This document shows positions 1-6,875 of a stretch of 64,000 nucleotides of DNA, piece by piece (within the stretch, counting starts at the first letter, position 1; every line of letters begins with the position of its first letter). Below the pieces are notes generated by a model, which saw only the letters and a list, made by a program, of their open reading frames with translations, ran no database searches and was not told the origin of the DNA. The stretch is from Myroides sp. 1354 (GTDB taxonomy: Bacteria > Bacteroidota > Bacteroidia > Flavobacteriales > Flavobacteriaceae), in NCBI RefSeq assembly GCF_030324495.1, contig NZ_JACAGN010000001.1, positions 505,838 through 569,837 on the forward strand. Direction: 5' to 3'. The position numbers were made by a program, and so were the translations under genes.

Positions 1-30
1 AGAGATTTGTAAAATTATTTATATTGGAAG

Positions 31-60
31 AAGCTGCTTAGTAACTAAGCAGCTTTTTTT
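31..60 (+). terminator. Rho-independent terminator of a gene left of the window
   Basis: A 12-base stem (AAGCTGCTTAGT with its complement) around almost no loop is followed by a run of T. The T run lies only on the plus strand, so it should end a plus-strand transcript entering from before base 1. Confidence 0.8.
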
Positions 61-61
61 G

Positions 62-69
62 TACCTTTG
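62..69 (+). promoter_or_regulatory. Candidate -7 element for dnaE
   Basis: TACCTTTG fits the Bacteroidota -7 consensus TAnnTTTG and lies about 50 bases before the dnaE start, just after the upstream terminator. No clear TTG was found at the right spacing, so this is a half-supported promoter. Confidence 0.4.
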
Positions 70-119
70 AAATTGTTACAAATCTCCCTGTTTTTGGGTT
101 AATATTCTATAAATCAAGT

Positions 120-3100
120 ATGTATTTAATTTTTGATACGGAAACCACTGGGCTTCCGAAGAGTTGGTCGGCTCCCTTAACGGATACGGATAATTGGCCG
201 CGATGTATACAAATCGCTTGGCAGTTACACGACGATATGGGGCGACTTGTGGAACATCAAGATTACCTAATCAAACCCAAAGGGTTTAATATTCCTTATG
301 ACGCAGAACGCATTCACGGAATTTCAACTGAATTGGCAGAAGAGCAAGGGATTGACTTAGAAGAAGCATTAGCCAAATTCAATATTGCACTCTCCAAAGC
401 TCGTTTTATTGTCGGTCAAAACATTGGATTTGACGTCAATATTATGGGATGTGAATTCTATCGTATGGGGGTGGATAGTCAATTGACTTCTATGGCTGTA
501 TTGGATACTTGTACGGAGGTAACAGCAGAAATGCTAAAATTACCGGGTGGACGTGGTGGACGATATAAATTACCTACTTTAACTGAACTACATACCTATT
601 TATTTGGTGAGGCATTCGCAGAAGCACATAACGCTACGGCAGACGTGGAGGCAACTACGCGTTGTTTCCTCGAATTAGTTAAACGCGGAACGTTTTCAAA
701 GGAAGAATTACACTGTGATGATAGCTATATTCAGCGTTATAACGATTTTAATCCACAGCCTTTTCAACCGGTTGGATTAAAACACATCAACCTTAAAAAA
801 GCATCGGATGAGATCAGAGCTCGTCTAGCAAAATTACAAGGCAGTGCAACAGAAGCAATTTCTACAGAGGAACGTCAACAGTTTCAAAATGCGCGATTCG
901 CGCATTTACACGTACATACGCAATTTTCTGTTTTACAGTCAACAATTGGTATTCCCAATCTAGTTAAAAAAGCAGGAGAAATGAATTTGTCAGCGATTGC
1001 GATGACGGATCACGGGAATATGATGGGAGCCTTTCACTTTGTGATGGCAGTGAATAATCACAACAAAGGGGTTGAAGCTCAAAATAAAACGCGTTTAGAA
1101 AACGGAGAAGCAGCCTTACCTTTATTGACTCCTATTGTAGGATGTGAGTTTTTTATCAATGAGAATCACCTGGATCGAACCAAAAAAGACAATGGGTATC
1201 AGGTCGTCTTATTGGCTAAAAATAAAAAGGGATACCATAATTTGGCTAAAATGGCTTCTATTGCCTATACGGATGGTTTCTATTATGTGCCCCGTATTGA
1301 TAAAAGCGTGGTAGAGCAATACAAAGAGGATGTTATCGTACTCACGGGTAACTTATTTGGAGAGATACCAGGTAAGATTTTAAACGTTGGAGAACGTCAA
1401 GCAGAAGAAGCTTTAGTTTGGTGGAAGGAGCAATTTGGCGATGATTTGTATGTGGAACTCATGCGCCATGGTCAGGAAGATGAAAATCGCGTGAATCAGG
1501 TGTTAATTGAATTCGCGCGCAAACACAACATCAAAATGGTAGCGACGAATAACGCTTACTATTTAGATAAAAAAGATGCCAATGCACACGATATTTTATT
1601 ATGTGTGAAAGATGGAGAAAAACAAAGTACTCCTATTGGTAGAGGTAGGGGGTATCGCTATGGATTACCCAACCAAGAATACTACTTCAAGTCAGAAGAA
1701 GAAATGAAAAAATTGTTCGAGGATATTCCTGAAGCAATTTACAACATACAAGAAATTGTCGATAAAGTTGAGCCTTTTGTTTTACACCGTGATGTGTTAC
1801 TTCCTAAATTCGATATTCCTGAAGAATTTCAAGATGCTCGTGATTTAGAAGGGGATGGATCGGGAAAAAGAGGAGAGAACAACTATTTAAAATACTTAAC
1901 CTATGAAGGAGCAAAACGCCGTTATCCTGAAGTAACAGAGGATATTCGCGAGCGTTTGGACTTTGAGTTAGCAACCATTGAACGTACGGGGTACCCTGGA
2001 TACTTCTTAATTGTACAAGATTTCATTGCTGCTGCTCGTCAAATGGGCGTTTCTGTTGGACCAGGTCGTGGATCTGCAGCTGGTTCTGCTGTAGCTTATT
2101 GCTTGGGAATTACCAATCTTGATCCCATTGAATACGATTTGCTTTTTGAGCGTTTCTTGAATCCTGACCGTGTATCCATGCCCGATATTGATATTGACTT
2201 TGATGATGAAGGACGAAGTAAGGTAATGGATTACGTAATTGATAAATACGGATCTAGTCAAGTAGCACAAATTATTACTTATGGTAAAATGGCTACGAAG
2301 TCTGCAATTCGCGATACGGCTCGTGTATTGGATTTACCTTTGTTTGAGGCGGATCGAATTGCTAAATTGATTCCTGGTATGATGCCTTCCAAATGGAATT
2401 TAGCTCGCTTTTTATCTGAAAGTGAAGATGCAATTAAAGGAGCATTGCGCAGTGAAGAATTTGACAAGGTGAAGGAATTAATCGCTTTGGCGAAAGAAGA
2501 TTCGTTGGCTGCTGAGACAATTCAACAAGCAAAAATACTAGAAGGATCTATGCGAAATACAGGTATTCACGCCTGTGGAGTAATCATTACACCGGATGAT
2601 ATTACCAAATTCGTGCCCGTAACAGTAGCTAAAGATTCGGACTTATACGTCACTCAATTTGACAACTCCGTGGCTGAAAGTGCAGGGCTGTTAAAGATGG
2701 ACTTCTTGGGGTTGAAAACGTTGACCCTAATTAAAGATACCATCAAATTAGTTAAGTATAGAACGGGAATTGAAATTGATCCTGATTTGATTCCCATTGA
2801 TGATGAAAAAACATACGAACTCTTTCAACGTGGTGAAACCATTGGTGTGTTCCAGTACGAATCTGCTGGGATGCAGAAGTATATGCGCGAATTAAAACCA
2901 ACGGTATTTGCCGATTTAATTGCCATGAATGCCCTGTATCGTCCTGGACCTTTAGAGTATATTCCGTCTTTTATCCGTCGTAAAAATGGGGAAGAACCAA
3001 TTGTATACGATTTGGATGCTTGTGAGGAATATTTAAAGGAAACCTATGGTATTACGGTTTACCAAGAGCAGGTTATGCTTTTGTCGCAAAAGTTAGCTGA

Positions 3101-4655
3101 CTTTACCAAAGGTGAAGCCGACGTTTTGCGTAAGGCTATGGGTAAAAAACAGAAAGATGTACTAGATAAAATGAAGCCTCAATTCGTGGAGCAAGCGGCG
3201 AAAAAAGGACATGATCCTGTGGTGTTAGAAAAGATTTGGAAAGACTGGGAAGCGTTTGCTTCTTATGCCTTCAATAAGTCACACTCCACTTGCTACGCTT
3301 GGATTGCTTATCAAACAGCTTATTTAAAAGCGCATTATCCTGCGGAATATATGGCAGCTGTACTCTCGAATAATATGAATGACATCAAGCAAGTAACTTT
3401 CTTTATGGAAGAGTGTAAACGCATGGGATTACATGTATTAGGACCTGATGTAAATGAATCATTCTACAAATTTACCGTAAACGACGAGTATGCGATTCGA
3501 TTTGGAATGGGAGCTGTAAAAGGTGTAGGGCAAGGAGCTGTGAAGACCATTGTCGATAATAGATCTAATGGACGTTATCGCTCGATCTTTGATTTGGCAA
3601 AGAAAATCGACTTGAGAGCTGCGAATAAAAAAGCATTTGAAAACTTAGCTTTGGCTGGTGGATTTGATTGTTTTGAGAATACGCATCGCGCTCAATACTT
3701 TTATACAGATCCGACAGACCCCAATACTTTCTTGGAAAAGGCGATTAAATATGGTGCTAAAACACAGGAAAGTGAAAATTCGGCTCAAGTAAGTCTGTTC
3801 GGAGACAGTAGTGAAGTTCAAATTCCAGAGCCCCTTTTACCGGCTTGTGAAGAATGGAGTACCATGGAGAAACTTGCAAAGGAAAAAGAAGTGGTGGGAA
3901 TTTATATTTCAGGACATCCATTGGATGACTTCCGCTTTGAATTGAAGAGTTTCTGTAATGTTCGCGTGGAAGAACTAGCGCGTTTGGAAAATTTTACAGG
4001 GCGTATTGTTAGCTTTGGTGGAATGATCAGTGATGTGCAATTTAGAACTTCTGCAAAAGGAAAAGATTGGGCTGCCTTTACCATTGAGGGATACGATGAA
4101 TCTTTTGAATTCCGTTTGTTTAACGAAGATTTCTTGAAATTTAGACATTTCTTATTGACTAATACGTTTGTCTTTGTGCGCGTACAAGTCAATGAAGGTT
4201 GGATTCGAAAGGATACAGGTGAACGAGGAGAACCGCGTTTGCAATTTATGGAGATGAAATTACTCCATGAGGTAATTCCCGCTTTTGCCAAGCAATTGGT
4301 TGTGCAAATGAATATTAAAGAGTTGAGTGAAAGTAAACTCAATGATATCAAAACGACTTTAGATAAATATATAGGAGATAAACAAGTTTTCTTTGATATT
4401 TATGAAGTGGAAAAAATGGAGTTGGAAGAGGAAAATAAACCAACGCCTAGGATGAATATGACTATGAATGAAGATGGTGATTTGATTGAGGATATAGAAG
4501 AAGGAGAAATTGATTCTTTTGAAATAGAAGATAAACGAGAGGAGTTTAGAATCGTCAATCGCATTGAAATGTCTAGTCGAAATAGTCGAATTACAATCAG
4601 TGCAGATCTATTAGAAGAATTAGAACGTCAACAGGTGATGTTTAAATTGAATTAG
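120..4655 (+). CDS. dnaE: DNA polymerase III subunit alpha with N-terminal proofreading exonuclease
   Basis: Replicative DNA polymerase of 1511 residues. Residues 1-190 form a DEDDh 3'-5' exonuclease: DTETTG at 6-11, D105 in the ExoII motif, and H170/D175 in ExoIII. A PHP domain follows, with HLHVH at 262-266. The C-family polymerase core has GPGRGSAAGS at about 647 and the catalytic PDIDIDF at 688-694. A helix-hairpin-helix lies near 1125-1150 and an OB fold near 1290-1370. Most bacterial DnaE proteins lack the exonuclease and borrow DnaQ; a fused form of about 1500 residues is, from knowledge of the family, usual in Flavobacteriia. All catalytic residues checked are intact, so the enzyme should polymerise and proofread by itself. 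It is transcribed alone, between two terminators. Confidence 0.97.
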   Translation: MYLIFDTETTGLPKSWSAPLTDTDNWPRCIQIAWQLHDDMGRLVEHQDYLIKPKGFNIPYDAERIHGISTELAEEQGIDLEEALAKFNIALSKARFIVGQNIGFDVNIMGCEFYRMGVDSQLTSMAVLDTCTEVTAEMLKLPGGRGGRYKLPTLTELHTYLFGEAFAEAHNATADVEATTRCFLELVKRGTFSKEELHCDDSYIQRYNDFNPQPFQPVGLKHINLKKASDEIRARLAKLQGSATEAISTEERQQFQNARFAHLHVHTQFSVLQSTIGIPNLVKKAGEMNLSAIAMTDHGNMMGAFHFVMAVNNHNKGVEAQNKTRLENGEAALPLLTPIVGCEFFINENHLDRTKKDNGYQVVLLAKNKKGYHNLAKMASIAYTDGFYYVPRIDKSVVEQYKEDVIVLTGNLFGEIPGKILNVGERQAEEALVWWKEQFGDDLYVELMRHGQEDENRVNQVLIEFARKHNIKMVATNNAYYLDKKDANAHDILLCVKDGEKQSTPIGRGRGYRYGLPNQEYYFKSEEEMKKLFEDIPEAIYNIQEIVDKVEPFVLHRDVLLPKFDIPEEFQDARDLEGDGSGKRGENNYLKYLTYEGAKRRYPEVTEDIRERLDFELATIERTGYPGYFLIVQDFIAAARQMGVSVGPGRGSAAGSAVAYCLGITNLDPIEYDLLFERFLNPDRVSMPDIDIDFDDEGRSKVMDYVIDKYGSSQVAQIITYGKMATKSAIRDTARVLDLPLFEADRIAKLIPGMMPSKWNLARFLSESEDAIKGALRSEEFDKVKELIALAKEDSLAAETIQQAKILEGSMRNTGIHACGVIITPDDITKFVPVTVAKDSDLYVTQFDNSVAESAGLLKMDFLGLKTLTLIKDTIKLVKYRTGIEIDPDLIPIDDEKTYELFQRGETIGVFQYESAGMQKYMRELKPTVFADLIAMNALYRPGPLEYIPSFIRRKNGEEPIVYDLDACEEYLKETYGITVYQEQVMLLSQKLADFTKGEADVLRKAMGKKQKDVLDKMKPQFVEQAAKKGHDPVVLEKIWKDWEAFASYAFNKSHSTCYAWIAYQTAYLKAHYPAEYMAAVLSNNMNDIKQVTFFMEECKRMGLHVLGPDVNESFYKFTVNDEYAIRFGMGAVKGVGQGAVKTIVDNRSNGRYRSIFDLAKKIDLRAANKKAFENLALAGGFDCFENTHRAQYFYTDPTDPNTFLEKAIKYGAKTQESENSAQVSLFGDSSEVQIPEPLLPACEEWSTMEKLAKEKEVVGIYISGHPLDDFRFELKSFCNVRVEELARLENFTGRIVSFGGMISDVQFRTSAKGKDWAAFTIEGYDESFEFRLFNEDFLKFRHFLLTNTFVFVRVQVNEGWIRKDTGERGEPRLQFMEMKLLHEVIPAFAKQLVVQMNIKELSESKLNDIKTTLDKYIGDKQVFFDIYEVEKMELEEENKPTPRMNMTMNEDGDLIEDIEEGEIDSFEIEDKREEFRIVNRIEMSSRNSRITISADLLEELERQQVMFKLN

Positions 4656-4674
4656 AACAAGCGCCTGAAAATAG

Positions 4675-4712
4675 AAAAAGCCTTGGTTTACTTGTAAAAC
4701 CAAGGCTTTTTT
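4675..4712. terminator. Bidirectional terminator between dnaE and the MepB-family gene
   Basis: The stem AAAGCCTTGGTTT and its complement close a short loop, with an A run on the left and a T run on the right. It can serve dnaE on the plus strand and the convergent MepB-family gene on the minus strand. Confidence 0.9.
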
Positions 4713-4720
4713 ATTGTGTT

Positions 4721-5221
4721 TTAGTACGGTTGCATTATTTTTCTCGCTTTTTTTAAAGCTTGGGGAGTAAGATCAGTACAATCAATAAAGTACTGACTTT
4801 GCCATTGTTGGGTTTTACTTGCCTGTGTATTCGTTGGGGTGTCCCAATCGGGATAAACGCGAAACCCCCGTTTTCCTTCTTTTTCAGCAGTTGTTAGGAT
4901 GCCTTTTGCTGCTAAAATAGAGCGAGGGAAAATAAAAAAACCAATCTGATCTTGATCGTTCGCCATTATAATATAAAAATCAAAGGGATCCGTAGAGGTA
5001 TAAGGTGCTGTGATTCCGACAGCATTTCTCTGCCATACCGTAACAAATTGGCCGATTTTTTTGGGTGTTATCTTAGCTTTTCTAAACTTAATAGTAAAAT
5101 CAGCCAGTTGACCATTGTAACCAAGATATTCTTCACATTCCATATCCTTTGTTAGGGAGGTAAAGTTTAATTCAAGGTATTGTAGAAAATAATCCGTAAT
5201 CTGTTTTAATTGATTTTTCAT
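4721..5221 (-). CDS. MepB family protein
   Basis: Cytoplasmic protein of 166 residues resembling the MepB family (PF08877), named after the third gene of the staphylococcal mepRAB multidrug locus. The match rests on the KKIGQFVTVWQR segment near residue 55, the TDPFDFYII stretch, and FPRSILAAKGI in the middle. The family has no settled biochemical role. There is no MepR-like regulator or MATE pump next to it here, so a drug-resistance role should not be assumed. It stands alone, convergent with dnaE and divergent from trxA. The ATG at 5221 directly precedes a lysine-rich N-terminus and is the only plausible start. Confidence 0.7.
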   Translation of the reverse strand: MKNQLKQITDYFLQYLELNFTSLTKDMECEEYLGYNGQLADFTIKFRKAKITPKKIGQFVTVWQRNAVGITAPYTSTDPFDFYIIMANDQDQIGFFIFPRSILAAKGILTTAEKEGKRGFRVYPDWDTPTNTQASKTQQWQSQYFIDCTDLTPQALKKARKIMQPY

Positions 5222-5381
5222 AGATGCAAATGCAAGAATAGGTATAAATATCGGTATAATTTAGTTGTAGTGATGTAAAATACAAGGAAGGATGCTATGG
5301 GGTGTTTTTTAGAATTAGCTTTGCATATTACGAAATAGATAAAATTGATTAAAAAGGATGAGGTAAGTATAATAATTTTAG

Positions 5382-5389
5382 TAGTTTTG
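5382..5389 (+). promoter_or_regulatory. Candidate -7 element for trxA
   Basis: TAGTTTTG matches TAnnTTTG and would give a leader of roughly 20 bases before the trxA ATG. The -33 TTG is not evident. Confidence 0.45.
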
Positions 5390-5415
5390 TCTTATAACGT
5401 AAAAAAAGTATTACC

Positions 5416-5733
5416 ATGGCATTAGAAATAACAGACGCTACATTTGAAGAAGTAGTATTAAAATCAGACAAACCTGTTTTAGTAGATTTTTGGGCAGTAT
5501 GGTGTGGACCATGTAAAATGTTAGCTCCAGTTGTATCTGAATTAAGTACAGATTTCGAAGGAAAAGCAGTAGTTGGAAAAGTTGACGTAGACAACAACCA
5601 AGAATTCGCTTCAAAATATGGAATTCGCAACATCCCTACAGTATTAGTATTCAAAAATGGAGAAGTTGTAGGTCGTCAAGTAGGAGTAGCTCCTAAAAAA
5701 ACATACGAAGATTTAATCAACGAAGCTTTATAA
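5416..5733 (+). CDS. trxA: Thioredoxin
   Basis: Cytoplasmic disulfide reductase of 105 residues, the normal size for thioredoxin 1. The active site WCGPC is at residues 29-33. The buried aspartate that assists catalysis (in LVDFWA) and the cis-proline (in RNIPT) are present. There is no signal peptide. It probably serves general thiol reduction, such as ribonucleotide reductase and peroxiredoxins. It is monocistronic, with a strong hairpin terminator right after it. The protein begins MALEITDATFEE, as flavobacterial thioredoxins do, which supports the ATG start. Confidence 0.95.
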   Translation: MALEITDATFEEVVLKSDKPVLVDFWAVWCGPCKMLAPVVSELSTDFEGKAVVGKVDVDNNQEFASKYGIRNIPTVLVFKNGEVVGRQVGVAPKKTYEDLINEAL

Positions 5734-5757
5734 GAAGCACAGATACGATTAAAAAGA

Positions 5758-5800
5758 TAAAAAAACAGCAGTGAATTTTAATTTACTGCTGTTTTTTTTT
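5758..5800. terminator. Terminator after trxA
   Basis: AAAACAGCAGT pairs with ACTGCTGTTTT around an AT-rich loop, followed by nine T. A shorter A run on the left could let it work in the other direction too. Confidence 0.9.
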
Positions 5801-6097
5801 GCTGTATTTTGTAATGAGAGCTAAAAAAAAGAGGCTTAGTGGCAATAAAAAAAGCTAAAAATAGAAGAGTAAGGAAGAAAAAGAGCAGGAAAATTGGAGA
5901 ATCATATTTGAAAAAGAATGAAAAATTGAAGGGAGAAGGTGTTTTGAAGAGAAAGACAAAAGGAATTATAGCGTCAAAAGCACAATGATTCAAAAAAGTC
6001 CAAAAAAAAGTTGATTTTTTTTAGGTGTATATAATGCTGAAACTCAGACGGCTTCTGGTTTTGATGAAAAAAAGTTTAATTTTTTTTCTCGTAGGAT
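5801..6097. other. Gene-free purine-rich spacer
   Basis: About 300 bases with no convincing gene. From about 5810 to 5990 the plus strand is almost all A and G, broken by few pyrimidines. The only open frame is a minus-strand one of 71 codons that reads as phenylalanine-rich low-complexity protein, as expected from a purine tract, and it was rejected. The right end carries the promoter of the first tRNA-Asp. Confidence 0.6.
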
Positions 6098-6127
6098 TTG
6101 GAAGTGTAGAAAATGGTCGTATATTTG
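6098..6127 (+). promoter_or_regulatory. Promoter of first tRNA-Asp
   Basis: TTG at 6098-6100, a 19-base spacer, then TATATTTG at 6120-6127, a full match to the Bacteroidota housekeeping promoter. Transcription should start around 6132, about 20 bases before the tRNA. Confidence 0.85.
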
Positions 6128-6152
6128 CACCGCATTACAGCAATAAAGACAA

Positions 6153-6226
6153 GGTTTGGTAGTTCAGTTGGTTAGAATACATGCCTGTCACGCATGGGGT
6201 CGCGGGTTCGAGTCCCGTCCAGACCG
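6153..6226 (+). tRNA. tRNA-Asp (GUC)
   Basis: A 74-base cloverleaf. The acceptor GGTTTGG pairs with CCAGACC (one G-U), the anticodon stem CATGC/GCATG holds loop CTGTCAC with anticodon GTC, and the T arm has GGTTCGAGTCC. The CCA end is not encoded. It is identical in sequence to the second copy at 6341. Confidence 0.97.
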
Positions 6227-6283
6227 CAAAACTCAAGAGCAATTTTGAGTCAGCGAAAAAGACGAAGAAAAGAATAATTTTCT

Positions 6284-6312
6284 TTGTATTTTTTAAAAAA
6301 AGTCTATCTTTG
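6284..6312 (+). promoter_or_regulatory. Promoter of second tRNA-Asp
   Basis: TTG at 6284-6286, an 18-base spacer, then TATCTTTG at 6305-6312. The second tRNA copy therefore has its own promoter and does not depend on readthrough. Confidence 0.8.
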
Positions 6313-6340
6313 TCGCTGTAATGATTTTATGGTTAATACT

Positions 6341-6414
6341 GGTTTGGTAGTTCAGTTGGTTAGAATACATGCCTGTCACGCATGGGGTCGCGGGTTCGAG
6401 TCCCGTCCAGACCG
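6341..6414 (+). tRNA. tRNA-Asp (GUC), second copy
   Basis: Identical to the copy at 6153-6226 over all 74 bases, with anticodon GTC. The flanking DNA differs between the copies, so only the tRNA itself is kept identical. Confidence 0.97.
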
Positions 6415-6420
6415 CCAGTA

Positions 6421-6457
6421 AAAAAGAAGCCTCTCATTTCGTGGGAGGCTTTTTTTG
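6421..6457 (+). terminator. Terminator of the tRNA-Asp pair
   Basis: AGCCTCTCA pairs with TGGGAGGCT (one G-U) around TTTCG, followed by seven T. No comparable terminator lies between the two tRNA copies. Confidence 0.9.
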
Positions 6458-6460
6458 CCC

Positions 6461-6580
6461 TCTAATAATCACTGAATTATTAGATTGTAAAATTTAGTTG
6501 TGTTGTTAAGTGCGCAAGCACTAGGTTTAGTAGTTAGACCAATGAAAAGCTTTCCTGAAATTCATGGAGAGCTTTTTTGT
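6461..6580 (+). other. Structured spacer ending in a terminator; possible small RNA
   Basis: Between the tRNA terminator and the riboswitch there are three hairpins in a row: a perfect TCTAATAAT/ATTATTAGA pair (6461-6484), AGTGC-GCAA-GCACT (6509-6522), and a terminator-like stem with AAAAGCTTTCC pairing to GGAGAGCTTTT, then T-rich sequence (6544-6580). No reading frame fits. A short non-coding transcript is possible, but no promoter of good quality was found for it. Confidence 0.35.
6544..6580 (+). terminator. Terminator before the riboswitch
   Basis: AAAAGCTTTCC pairs with GGAGAGCTTTT (one G-U) and is followed by TTTTTTG. It insulates the riboswitch from upstream transcription. Confidence 0.7.
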
Positions 6581-6589
6581 TTTTTCCCC

Positions 6590-6597
6590 TATCTTTG
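6590..6597 (+). promoter_or_regulatory. -7 element of the B12 operon
   Basis: TATCTTTG matches TAnnTTTG exactly and puts the transcription start about 5 bases before the riboswitch P1 stem. A clear TTG at -33 was not found. Confidence 0.6.
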
Positions 6598-6604
6598 CAT
6601 TTCA

Positions 6605-6764
6605 TAAAATGGTTCCACTTTAAACAGTGGATGTCAAAAGGGAATGGAGTGTAAGTCTCCAACAGGCCCGCTGCTGTAAGCTCATCGGTTTAGCAAGCTT
6701 AGTTGTCCACTGTGTAAAATGGGAAGGACCTTGCTAAGAGTAAGTCAGAATACCTGCCATTTTA
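6605..6764 (+). ncRNA. Cobalamin (B12) riboswitch
   Basis: The conserved elements of the AdoCbl-type aptamer appear in order: a GGGAA block, the sequence around AACAGGCCCGCTGCTGTAA near 6660, GGGAAGGACC near 6721, and the closing AGTCAGAATACCTGCC at about 6742-6758. The ends AAAATGG and CCATTTT pair as the P1 stem. It lies in the leader of a TonB-dependent receptor gene, the usual place for control of B12 uptake. When B12 is plentiful the operon behind it should be off. Confidence 0.95.
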
Positions 6765-6796
6765 GGTTTGTTTCACGTTTTCGATGCCAAAACAGT

Positions 6797-6851
6797 AAAC
6801 GCAAGAGATTATCCACTACTCGTATTGCAGTGGGTACTGTACCATGCGTTT
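6797..6851 (+). promoter_or_regulatory. Possible riboswitch expression platform
   Basis: AAACGCA (6797) pairs with TGCGTTT (6845), and inside it ATCCACT pairs with AGTGGGT. There is no T run, so this is not a classical terminator. Control at translation or by Rho is more likely. Assignment is by position only. Confidence 0.35.
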
Positions 6852-6875
6852 GTGTAGGCGAGATGATTTATACTT

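Noticed and set aside
3902..4351. Minus-strand frame of 149 codons inside dnaE
   Set aside because: It is antisense to a well-conserved polymerase region and its product resembles nothing.
4721..5221. Drug-resistance locus based on the MepB match
   Set aside because: No MATE pump or MarR-type regulator lies next to it.
5778..5993. Minus-strand open frame of 71 codons
   Set aside because: It is a Phe-rich low-complexity translation of a purine tract, with no plausible start context.
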